DNA from: CANDOC01 sp965261725
GTDB taxonomy: Bacteria > Pseudomonadota > Gammaproteobacteria > Pseudomonadales > Endozoicomonadaceae
Length of the DNA stretch: 64,000 nt
Assembly (NCBI GenBank): GCA_965261725.1
Contig: CBDHDU010000034.1
Coordinates: 1-64,000, forward strand
Reading direction: 5' to 3'
The notes under the pieces are model-generated. The model was not told where the DNA came from, did no database searches, and saw only the letters and a program-made list of their open reading frames with translations. Position numbers and translations under genes: made by a program. Shown piece by piece: positions 57,037-64,000 of the stretch. The stretch's first letter is position 1; every line of letters begins with the position of its first letter.

Positions 57037-57365
57037 GCAGCCTCCAGTAGTTGCAAAACTGCCTGCAAAGCCTGCGAATCAAACCCCGGAGCCAGTTCAA
57101 TACGAAACCCGCCCGGACTGGTCAGGGTAATGCCTGGCACCGTTTGAGCCGGAGATCCGACCGGCTCTTCAGGAACCACACTCACAGGCAGTAAAGGAAC
57201 AGAGGGTTCCTGCTGACTCTGCTGATGTTCCTGAACGAAACGACGGCGATAATAACTGAAGGATTTGATAGACAACCCGTGCTGGCGGGCATATTCGGAT
57301 TGAGAAAGCTGGCTTTGTTGCCAGGCCTCAATATGCTGGAACCAGAACTGACGTTTAGTTGACAT
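57033..57365 (-). CDS. tnpA: IS66 accessory protein TnpA
   Basis: 110 residues. The N-terminal helix-turn-helix region (FWFQHIEAWQQSQLSQSEYARQ, then HGLSIKSFSYYRRRF) is typical of the IS66 Orf1/TnpA family that binds the element's ends. The C-terminus (GGFRIELAPGFDSQALQAVLQLL) matches the family's conserved ending. First gene of the transposition operon, about 80 bases from the right end, with its promoter likely between 57366 and 57444. Confidence 0.92.
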   Translation of the reverse strand: MSTKRQFWFQHIEAWQQSQLSQSEYARQHGLSIKSFSYYRRRFVQEHQQSQQEPSVPLLPVSVVPEEPVGSPAQTVPGITLTSPGGFRIELAPGFDSQALQAVLQLLEAA

Positions 57366-57897
57366 GTTGCCTCCTGGAATAGTGGAGGCTTCAGTATCAG
57401 GCGTTGAAATTATGTTTTGTAGATGCTGTTTGGCATGCGCTTACAGAAAATCCCTGCTTGGTTGGAAAGCATATTTCGACATTGCCGAAATATTGAGTCC
57501 TCTGCGAGATTTGGACAAATGGATTCGACGACGATTGCGATGTTATCTATTGAAGCAATGGGGAAGTAAGGGTTATCGGATGCTCAGAAGGTTAGGAGTC
57601 GATAGATTTCTGGCTTGGAACACAGCAAAATCCGCACATGGATTTTGGCGTTTGAGTGGTAGTCCTGCTCTGACCAAAGCATTGCCGAACAGATATTTCA
57701 AGAACCTCGGGCTGCCGGAACTGGCGGCAAGATGAATACAAGTAATTTGAACCGCGATGCTACGTGACCCGTACGGCTCGTGGTGTGGGAGGAGCGGAGC
57801 CGTGAGGCTTCGCCCTATCCCGATTAGGTTGCTCGTAGATATTGCCAAAATGGTGATTGACCACTAGTATTCAGGGAAACTTAGAGGAGCCCTGATA

Positions 57898-58303
57898 ATG
57901 AAAAAGTGTTGTATATTTATATTTTTTTCTAAAAGTTCATGCTGCATCAATAGATGACTGTATCAGAGTCATGAATGAATATAATTACAACGCCGCTTGT
58001 AAACTTTTAGAAAAGCAACAAGCAGGATTAACATTTGATACGCGTGATATTTACATTTTCACATTCGATGGAATTCAAATAACCGTCAGACCAATTCCAC
58101 TACAAGAAAAATATACTAATAAAGTATTAATGCATTCTTCAGAAGTAACGGTTGAAACCTTTTCTTATGGTAGTAGTATTGTTTCACAGAAGTTTTATCA
58201 TCGAGGTATAGGAATATATTCTAATGGGTATCAATCTGACTCACTAATTCTAGAATGCCTTGCAATAACTGGAAATAATCGTTCTAAGAAAGAAGCATCC
58301 TAA
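57898..58303 (+). pseudogene. Cassette gene B: small exported protein, frameshifted in a T-run
   Basis: ATG 57898 is preceded by AGAGGAG at 57883-57889, an excellent ribosome-binding site. The start MKKCCIFIFF is a signal peptide whose frame is lost at seven Ts (57922-57928). With six Ts it reads on as LKVHAASIDDC (likely cleavage after VHA) and MNEYNYNAACKLLEKQQAG to 58303, 134 residues in all. AT-rich, with Cys pairs, unknown family. It begins 70 bases after the attC 1 site and is followed by attC 2, so it looks like an integron cassette gene. A T-run slip could be phase variation, decay or sequencing error. Confidence 0.65.
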
Positions 58304-58388
58304 CAAAAACTACAACTACTACCAATGCATTTACAACCTTTTCTATAAGGATATGCTTTAAAGTTCCATGCCAAATAAACAATCCGCA

Positions 58389-58445
58389 ACCTAACAAATG
58401 CTTCCAGTTCGTTCTGGGGCTTCGCCCCTCCACCCGACGCGCCTT
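58389..58445 (+). other. attC-like site 2, truncated by ISAs1 fragment
   Basis: R'' box ACCTAAC at 58389-58395 followed by AAATGCTTCCAG and a GC-rich hairpin (GGGGCTTCGCCCC). It is cut at 58446 by ISAs1 DNA; the matching second half (GGCTGAAGCAGGCGT) survives only in the duplicate at 63442-63521. Confidence 0.55.
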
Positions 58446-58651
58446 CAGGGCAAAAACATGATCATTTTGTGATCAGTTATTGCCAAGGCTTTTAACCCCT
58501 GAAAGAGTAGAATACCTACTTTTTCATGATCAATACCGCTCTGCTATCTCGCTTTGAAACCTTCACTGACTCCCGAGACCCCAAAAAAGTGACCCACGTT
58601 TTGGCCGAGGTCATATTTATGGCAACCTGTGCCATTCTCTGCGGGGCAGAC
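58446..58651 (+). mobile_element. ISAs1-family left-end fragment
   Basis: Begins CAGGGCAAAAACATGATCA and follows the intact copy at 43548 almost base for base into the transposase start (FETFTDSRDPKK...), ending at GGGGCAGAC. The rest of the IS is lost. Between it and the ISL3 end, 58652-58690 is 39 bases of unplaced sequence. Confidence 0.9.
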
Positions 58652-61012
58652 AGGGCGAAACCTTGGAAGGTTCCATCGTGCTAAAAAATAGCCTCGTCAG
58701 CAAAATCTATGGGTAGTTTCTGGTTCAGGCAGCTTGCCAAGCGCATGATATAAAGCAATTTCTGCACATTTATAGGTTCTGAATCCATACGATTTTCTCG
58801 TAGTGAGTTTTATCCTGGTATTCAGCCCTTCAACAATTCCGCTGGAAAATGCCTTTTTGCCCTGAACCAGTTCAGGATAAGCGGCTTATGTCGCCGAACA
58901 GTTTTAGCCACTTTCTTCATTGGCTCTATCTTTGATCGCATGACTCTTGTACACCACCGATCCAGATACTTTCCTGCCCAGTGTGGTGAGATGTAGTCCC
59001 AGAAAACCTGGAACTCTTCTCTGAGCAGGTAACCCCTGACACTTTTCAGGTTGTACCGGAGCACTGTGTTTAGCTTGATCTCTTCTTTCTCGGTCAGGTT
59101 CTCTTTTCTCTTGAGTAGGCACCAGCGAGTTTTTTTCAGAACAGGTTCATATCCGGCTGCCTGAAGCTGTTTGTGTTCTGAGGCTCTGACTTCATCAATG
59201 GCCTTGTTCAACATGGCAACAATATGAAAACGATCCAGAATATGCAGCGCCTGGCTGGCATACTCCGCAATCGCTTTCACGTAGGGCTGCCACATGTCAG
59301 AGCAGACATATTCCAACTGCTGGCTTCTCTGTGCACCAAAGAATGAGAAGAAACGGCGAATGGTGGCTTCGGTTCGCTCCTGTCCAACCCACAACAGCCG
59401 TGTGTAATCACGGTCGATCTGGTAAACCACAGTCAGGTATTTATGACCTGTTTGATACGCCACCTCATCTACACCAATGGCCTTGATATTGTCGAGAGGG
59501 CGATGTGCTTTGCCCCATTCAACCACATACTCAACAGCATGAAAGACCTTCTCCCATGAGGTATTGAAAATGCAGGCAACCTCTTTCCACGAGAGCTTTC
59601 GGGCCCAGCTTGCCAAAAACTGCATGTAGACTTTGGTAAGTTCTTTCTTGCCATCCGCCCATGGAACCTGTTCAACCTTTACACCACATGTCTTGCATTC
59701 AACCCGACGCATTCTGTAGAGCAGAAAAACCCTGATGCCCCAGAGGGGAACGAATTCGAAGCGACGCTCAGTAAGGCGGTCATAGCCCGGAGCAGCTTTT
59801 TTGCATCCTGAGAAGCCGTCTGAAAAGTCCTCCTTCAAGCCAAACGCCGCAGCATCAGGTGAATCATGGACAGTTGAATCATAGCCTCAGCGGTTTCAGG
59901 CAACACCTCGTAATCTTTGCTGAGTCTTCGGTTATGATTTAGCCAGGAAAATGTCCGTTCGACTACTCAGCGTCGTGGTAACAGCTGGAAGCCTTTTTGT
60001 TTATCACTGCGTAGAACAACTTGCAATATGAATTGGAATTTCGAACTGACCCAGTCCACTAACTTGCCCCGATAGCCGCCATCAACCCAGATCAGGCGTA
60101 ACTTTTTACAACGACCATTCAAGCGTGTTAATAGCAGTTTGGCTCCATCCCGATCCTGAATCTCAGCGGAAGTGACAACGATTGCTAGCAGTAACCCCAT
60201 GGTGTCAACGAGGATATGACGCTTGCGCCCCTTGATCTTTTTGCCTGCATCGTAGCCGCGATCAGACCCACCGATCGCCGTGGTTTTAACGCTCTGGCTA
60301 TCGAGACTAGCTGCCGTTGCATGCTTATGACGCCCTGCTTTCTGACGCACTTTGGCATGAAGCGTGTCATGAATCCTTTGCCAAGTTTGGTCTCGTCGCC
60401 AAACCCTGAAGTAGTGATACACTGTTTTATGGCTGAGTTCCCTGAAGTAGTTGAATGAACTACACTTCCCATGCCTTCTACCTTTTAGGGGTTCTTTATG
60501 CAATCAGAACTCTTTCGGGACTTTATTAATTCCATACCGTCATTAAGCGATGAGCAGTGGAAAATTCTTGACAGGACACTGCTCAATGCCCGAATACCGG
60601 ATGAGGATATAGTAGAAAAACCTGAATCTGATGTTATAGAAAGAGAATCATCTGTAAATAATCCACCTGCCACACCTGATCTTGAAGCAAGCATATTATC
60701 TCGCTTTGCTGAACATCCGGAATGTCCCGTGTGTAAAGACCATAATATTCATCGCTGGGGCTTTCAAAGCGGGCGGCAGCGCTACCGCTGCAAGTCATGC
60801 AAAGTGACTTTCAATGCATTCAGCAAGACCCCTTTGGCAAGGCTTAGATATCCGGAAAAATGGAATAACTACCTCACGGGTATGACTTACTCCATGACAC
60901 TGCGCTCGGCAGCCAGTGAGTATGATATTAACCTGAAAACGGCCTTCCGATGGCGCCACTGCTTTCTTGAGGTCATAAATAATGATATGGCAAGAGTTTT
61001 CCGGACACTTTT

Positions 61013-61885
61013 TTACGCTGCCTCGGCAAGCTGTTGTTCATACTTGAACGGTGCAAGGTAGCCGTTAGTTGAGTGCTTTCTCTGGCGGTTGTAATACACT
61101 TCAATGTACTCAAATATGGCCTGCTGAGCCTCTTCTCTAGTCTGGAAGTCTTCATGATGAATCAGCTCAGTTTTCAGTGTGTGGAAGAAGCTTTCAGCCA
61201 CCGCATTATCCCAGCAATTACCTTTGCGGCTCATGCTACAGACAAACTCATTTTCGCCCAACAACTTCTGGTAGCACTCTGAGACATACTGGCTGCCCCG
61301 ATCGCTATGCACCAGCAAGCCAGCTTTTGGTCTGCGCTTCCACATAGCCATCTGCAGAGAATCTGTCACCAGCGTCGCTGTCATCCTGCTACTCATGGAC
61401 CAGCCCACAACAGCCCGTGAGCACAGGTCAATGAAGACGGAGAGGTAGAGCCAACCTTCCCGGGTTGGGATATACGTAATATCGCCGGTGTAGGCCTGGT
61501 CAGGCTGCTCCCGGTGGAAGTCACGCTTCAGTATGTTGTCAGCCACCGGCTTGTTGTGGCTTGAGTTAGTTGTCGCCTTGAATTTACGTTTGGTCTTACA
61601 AACCAGGTCTTCCTCTCTCATCAGACGAGCCACGCGCTTACGGCTGACGGTTTTACCCAGATCAGCAAGGTCATTTTTAATACGGCGTGCCCCATAGCGC
61701 TGACGGTGTTTTTCGTGAATCTCCCGAATGTCTGCCTTCAATGCCTGATCCTCCTGAGAACGCTTGGATACCGGGCGAGAGAGCCACTCATAGTAGCCAC
61801 TACGGGATACCGACATGACCCGGCACATCGCTGAGAGGCTGAATTGCTCCCGGTTATCACTGATGAACTGAAACTTCAGTGACAC
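61013..61885 (-). CDS. IS3-family transposase OrfB (integrase domain)
   Basis: 290 residues. HTH_21 region (MSVSRSGYYEWLSRPVSKRS, RYGARRIKNDLADLG) and rve core: YTGDITYIPTREGWLYLSV with the first Asp, GLLVHSDRGSQYVS with the second, and NCWDNAVAESFFHTLKTEL with the Glu. Ends YNRQRKHSTNGYLAP. It overlaps orfA by 10 bases in the -1 frame. The slippery run in orfA suggests the active OrfAB enzyme is made by frameshifting. Confidence 0.95.
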   Translation of the reverse strand: MSLKFQFISDNREQFSLSAMCRVMSVSRSGYYEWLSRPVSKRSQEDQALKADIREIHEKHRQRYGARRIKNDLADLGKTVSRKRVARLMREEDLVCKTKRKFKATTNSSHNKPVADNILKRDFHREQPDQAYTGDITYIPTREGWLYLSVFIDLCSRAVVGWSMSSRMTATLVTDSLQMAMWKRRPKAGLLVHSDRGSQYVSECYQKLLGENEFVCSMSRKGNCWDNAVAESFFHTLKTELIHHEDFQTREEAQQAIFEYIEVYYNRQRKHSTNGYLAPFKYEQQLAEAA

Positions 61886-62172
61886 TCTTTGGCAAAGAAG
61901 GCGGCCGCCTTTTTTAATATGGCTCGCTCTTCTTTCAGTCTGGCGTTCTCTTTGCGCAAACGCTTGAGTTCGTCGTATATATGCTCATCGTTCTTCTGAG
62001 GCTTACTGGTAGCCTTAGGACGGTGATACTTAGCAATCCAGGTGTGCAGGGTGTTAGCGTTCACCTCAAGCTCTCTGGCTGTTTCTGTCACCGGTTTATC
62101 AGACTCTACAGCCAGTTTTACTGCAGATTCCTTGAACTCAGCTGTATATGTTTTCGTTTTCTTTTCTGACAT
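61876..62172 (-). CDS. IS3-family OrfA (helix-turn-helix protein)
   Basis: 98 residues: KTYTAEFKESAVKLAVE and VTETARELEVNANTLHTWI form the helix-turn-helix, then a leucine-zipper segment (LKRLRKENARLKEERAILKKA). At 61915-61909 (minus strand) the codons TTA AAA AAG form an A AAA AAG slippery heptamer, the usual -1 frameshift site of IS3 elements, placing orfB in frame. Confidence 0.94.
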   Translation of the reverse strand: MSEKKTKTYTAEFKESAVKLAVESDKPVTETARELEVNANTLHTWIAKYHRPKATSKPQKNDEHIYDELKRLRKENARLKEERAILKKAAAFFAKECH

Positions 62173-63338
62173 TTGGACACACCTTAATGGGCTGCAATAT
62201 TACCCGTGTTTGTGTGTCCGGAGAACTATAACCACTTCATAATGATCAGGCAGAAGAGCTTTGTGGCATCACAGAGCTTGATGAAACTTTTTTTCGTGAA
62301 TCATTTAAAGGGCAGAGGAAAGACCTGCCAAGGCCTTCTCGAAAACGCGGAGATGATCCGAACAAAGCTCGGAAAGTCCCGGTAATGGTAGCCAGAGACC
62401 GTGAACGGCACACTGTTGATGGTATTTTGGAAAACGAAAGTGCTAATGAGTTGTGCCGCCATTTAAACGGTCGTATATCGATTGAAGCAACGGTCTGTGC
62501 GGATGCACACCTTGCACATGAAAAGCTTGCAGAGAAGCTTGGATTTGAGTTTAAGGAACTGGTTACCTCGGCAGGCCAGCATGTTCTGGAAGGTGTCTAT
62601 CATATTCAACACGTTAATGCTTACCATAGCCATTTAAAGCGCTGGATTGGTGGTGTGTTTCGGGGAGTGGCTACCCGCTATCTCCCGCATTACCTGGCTT
62701 GGAAGCGAGATCTGTCAGAAGCCGTTCAGCTAAGCACTGACCGATTCGTCAGAAAAATCATGGAACATTGGTGCTTTCAACTATCTCCGGGAACTTAGCC
62801 CTGTTTTATAGTTCGGAAAATCAGTAGGAAGGGCAGCCCATTGACAGCCTGTTTTCAAAACATAAAAAATGCCATTGATAAGCTGCCGACGGCTGATTGT
62901 TACAGGTCGTCCTCCGGGTTTGGCAGGTGGGAGCAGAGGTTTTAACTTTTTCCACGCTCCCTGACTCAAATCTGAGGGATACCTTTTCTTCTTTTTTTGA
63001 CGACGCTTACCCATTACACCCCTGAAAAATGCCTGTTTTTTCAGTATATATGGGCGGCTATGCTACTTTTCAGACGGCTTCTGAGCAGATAGCATGACTG
63101 TTCTTCCGTGGAGCCACAGTCACATTGAATACTTCAGAGCCCTGATAGAAGCCGAGTTTTACATCCTGATAAACAAAAGACTTGAGTTTATGAACTTTAT
63201 TGAGGATAGTTTTAATCAGCATCAGTGCTGCCTTTTGTTGTTTTTTTGTCCATCAACAAAAAGCTATCAAAAGTCAGGCACTGGTGTTTCTATCCTCAAA
63301 TCTTGTTCGCTTTTACCCACAGTTATCCCTGAAGAGCC

Positions 63339-63521
63339 AAGAAAGAAGCATCCTAACAAAAACTACAACTACTACCAATGCATTTACAACCTTTTCTATA
63401 AGGATATGCTTTAAAGTTCCATGCCAAATAAACAATCCGCAACCTAGCAAATGCTTCCAGTTCGTTCCGGGGCTTCGCCCCTCCACCCGACGCGCCTTCG
63501 GCACGCGGCTGAAGCAGGCGT
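63339..63521 (+). repeat. Duplicate of the end of cassette B with complete attC arm
   Basis: Matches 58288-58445 almost exactly (last codons of cassette gene B, AT-rich spacer, attC start) and continues into the second attC arm GGCTGAAGCAGGCGT up to the next intron. In this copy the R'' box reads ACCTAGC (63442-63448), one change from ACCTAAC. It shows how attC 2 looked before ISAs1 cut the first copy. Confidence 0.8.
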
Positions 63522-64000
63522 GTGTGCCGAGCATGGCACTTAACTAGAGAGGTGAAAGTCCTCTTACCAGGTATTCGCAGAGCCGAAGGTTAGCGAAAGG
63601 GCAAGGGCGTTGTCGTGAGGCAGGGTCTGAAGGAAGCCCAACGCAAAACTGCGGGGCGACGAACAGAAACCCGATATGAGGTGTGATGTACTCGGGGTCA
63701 GTGGGCACGTGACCATTAAGCCCTCCATCTGCAACGGGGTACATTTTATAAATCGGGCGTCTACGCGGGGAAAGTTAAGTGTCTTACCTCGGGAGGTCTG
63801 CATTGTGTTGATGGATCAACTGACACCGGAGCAATCGGGTGTGACCGCGATGCAGAAGTCAGCAGACGGCATAGTAGATGGCCTCTCGCCACTGAAGGCC
63901 AGAACAAATACCGGAGAGTAATCATCGGGGAGGTGTTTTCGGATGGCATCTGTTAAACAACGGTCGTTGCCTCTGGAGACTCCAGAGGGTGAACCGGAAA
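63522..64000 (+). mobile_element. Group II intron, second copy (runs off the window)
   Basis: GTGTGCCGAGCATGGC and the following ~420 bases match 52301-52721 with only a few substitutions. Like the first copy it sits after GGCGT of an attC-like palindrome. Confidence 0.88.
63943..64000 (+). CDS. Group II intron reverse transcriptase, 5' end (partial)
   Basis: Starts MASVKQRSLPLETPEGEPE, aligned with MASDKQLTLSLEIPEDEPK of the first intron's reverse transcriptase. Only 19 codons are inside the window. The divergence here is higher than in the preceding ribozyme part, so the two introns are related copies, not a fresh duplication. Confidence 0.8.
   Translation, partial: MASVKQRSLPLETPEGEPE

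Larger units (their letters stand above)
53765..57444 (-). mobile_element. IS66-family transposon with a TPR-protein passenger gene
   Basis: 3,680 bp. Left end GTGAGCGCACGACGAAAGCC, right end (complement) GTAAGCGCATGCCAAACAGC; the similarity continues as ATCTAC on both. A perfect 8-bp duplication AGAAAATC flanks the whole unit (53757-53764 and 57445-57452), as expected for IS66. Inside are tnpA, tnpB and tnpC on the minus strand and, between tnpC and the left end, a plus-strand gene for an exported TPR-repeat protein. IS66 elements normally end shortly after tnpC, so about 1.3 kb is extra cargo. Confidence 0.88.
52722..57735 (+). pseudogene. Group II intron reverse transcriptase/maturase, split by IS66
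   Basis: Pieces 52722-53764 and 57453-57735 join in frame at the duplicated AGAAAATC to give 441 residues. Seen in order: RT blocks with GAPGIDGM, KPDGRKRKLGIPTVLDR, DCDLEAFFDNVNH, GVPQGGPLSPVLSN, the catalytic RYADDFQVYV, and after the insertion the maturase (X) domain LLGWKAYFDIAE...LRDLDKWIRRRLRCY and the C-terminus LPNRYFKNLGLPEL. No endonuclease domain follows, which fits class C introns. As it stands the maturase domain is cut off. Confidence 0.9.
52301..57824 (+). mobile_element. Group II intron (attC-inserted), interrupted by an IS66 transposon
   Basis: Begins GTGTGCCGAGCATGG (consensus GTGYG) and ends CCCGAT (consensus AY) before TAGGTTG. Without the IS66 transposon and its duplication it is 1,836 bp, the size of bacterial ORF-containing introns. 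About 420 bases of ribozyme sequence (52301-52721) precede the reverse transcriptase gene; the stretch holds no gene of its own. Insertion in an attC palindrome is typical of group IIC-attC introns. A second copy begins at 63522. Confidence 0.82.
60987..62240 (-). mobile_element. IS3-family insertion sequence, apparently intact
   Basis: Boundaries set by comparison with the uninterrupted IS1595-family copy; AATGAT occurs on both sides (60981-60986 and 62241-62246). Imperfect inverted repeats TGGCAAGAGTTTTCCGGACA / TGGTTATAGTTCTCCGGACA lie just inside. The exact IS tips are uncertain by a few bases. Confidence 0.85.
60498..62798 (+). pseudogene. IS1595-family transposase, copy c, split by IS3
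   Basis: Pieces 60498-60986 and 62247-62798 restore the same 346-residue protein as the copy at 50675, with no other visible difference. The split follows FLEVINND. The zinc ribbon is in the first piece, and the catalytic ITELDETFFRESFKG and WIGGVFRGVATRYL are in the second. Confidence 0.92.
60431..62800 (+). mobile_element. IS1595-family insertion sequence, copy c, interrupted by IS3
   Basis: Same element as 50608-51717, with ends GGCTGAGTTCCC...GGGAACTTAGCC and a 9-bp duplication CTGTTTTAT (60422-60430 and 62801-62809) in the IS5 transposase gene. Confidence 0.92.
59835..63014 (-). pseudogene. IS5-family transposase, interrupted and with internal TGA
   Basis: Pieces 63014-62810 and 60430-59835 join in frame (266 codons). 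N-terminus MGKRRQKKKKRYPSDLSQ, then NGIFYVLKTGCQWAALPTDFP; after the insertion VYHYFRVWRRDQTWQRI, LDSQSVKTTAIGG with the first Asp, LIWVDGGYRGKL with the second, and RTFSWLNHNRRLSKDYE with the Glu. A TGA at 59967 replaces the Trp codon normal in PRRWVVERTFSW. Two independent lesions make it dead. Confidence 0.88.
59812..63081 (-). mobile_element. IS5-family insertion sequence interrupted by IS1595-family element
   Basis: Perfect inverted repeats GAAGCCGTCTGAAAAGT at both ends and a 3-bp repeat TGA outside (59809-59811 and 63082-63084). Without its own insertion it is 891 bp. Repeat length and size fit the IS1031/IS427-type subgroups of IS5. Confidence 0.85.
58697..63222 (-). pseudogene. ISL3-family transposase, copy 2, disrupted
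   Basis: Starts at ATG 63222 (MLIKTI), is cut after the zinc-finger start by the IS5 insertion, and continues from 59811 (GCKKAAPGYDRLTERR) to the TGA at 58697. Besides the insertion it has lost one A in a poly-A run near 58860 (five instead of six), which shifts FRAKKAF to FRAKRHFPAELLKG and a stop. The catalytic segments AIGVDEVAYQ and VCSDMWQPYVKAI are otherwise preserved. It shows the uninterrupted sequence (FWDYISPHWAGKY) at the site where copy 1 carries its group II intron. Confidence 0.88.
58691..63338 (-). mobile_element. ISL3-family insertion sequence, copy 2, with nested IS elements
   Basis: Right terminal repeat GCCTCGTCAGCAAAATCTAT at 58691 and left terminal repeat (complement) GGCTCTTCAGGGATAACTGT ending at 63338. 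It is interrupted by an IS5-family element at 59812. No matching target duplication is present: the left flank is AAAAAATA, the right AAGAAAGA. One flank has therefore been replaced by recombination. Confidence 0.85.

Noticed and set aside
1..64000. tRNA or rRNA genes
   Set aside because: None seen on reading both strands; no conserved T-loop or rRNA segments noticed, though a dedicated scan was not possible.

Overview
The window looks like a piece of a marine gammaproteobacterial chromosome, most likely Endozoicomonas or a close relative. This is inferred from the gene content (biotin operon order, SrkA, an RHH-less PutA, very large lineage-type hypothetical proteins) and from the extreme insertion-sequence load; no rRNA or other marker gene is present to confirm it.

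Positions 1-43340 are mostly ordinary chromosome. They hold the 3' end of maiA, an MscK/MscM-type mechanosensitive channel, two ~1,100-residue tandem paralogues of unknown function (3610-10300), a HAD-like gene broken by a nested insertion, a DUF2288 gene, an acyl-CoA dehydrogenase, a five-gene biotin operon bioBFHCD on the minus strand (19777-15287) with a candidate BirA operator, a ribose-type sugar ABC transporter followed by xylulokinase, comF, srkA, a permuted NlpC/P60-like protein, ltaE, a Tag-like glycosylase, a 5-formyl-THF cyclo-ligase, a frameshifted putA, a NYN-domain nuclease, two exported proteins, cysK and a frameshifted AAA ATPase. Three IS elements and two MITEs are scattered here.

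From 43341 to the end nearly everything is mobile DNA. One 376-codon minus-strand gene can be reconstructed from four pieces (43348-48075) separated by ISAs1, a MITE and an ISL3 element that itself carries an ORF-less group II intron. An IS66-like element (48076-49800) then forms the junction to a stretch that looks like a decayed integron cassette array: short AT-rich genes, each followed by an attC-like palindrome with R'' (RYYYAAC) and R' (GTTRRRY) boxes. Group II introns sit inside the R' box of two attC sites (52301 and 63522). The first intron is interrupted by a 3.7-kb IS66 transposon that carries a passenger gene for an exported TPR-repeat protein (53765-57444, 8-bp target duplication). 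The last stretch is a four-deep nest: IS3 inside an IS1595-family element inside IS5 inside ISL3, followed by a second copy of the end of the neighbouring cassette.

Most insertions leave exact target duplications, and removing them restores open frames. The interrupted genes and their insertion order can therefore be read directly. Many genes also carry single-base frameshifts or lone stops, often next to a short homopolymer, so either active pseudogenisation or sequencing error must be kept in mind.
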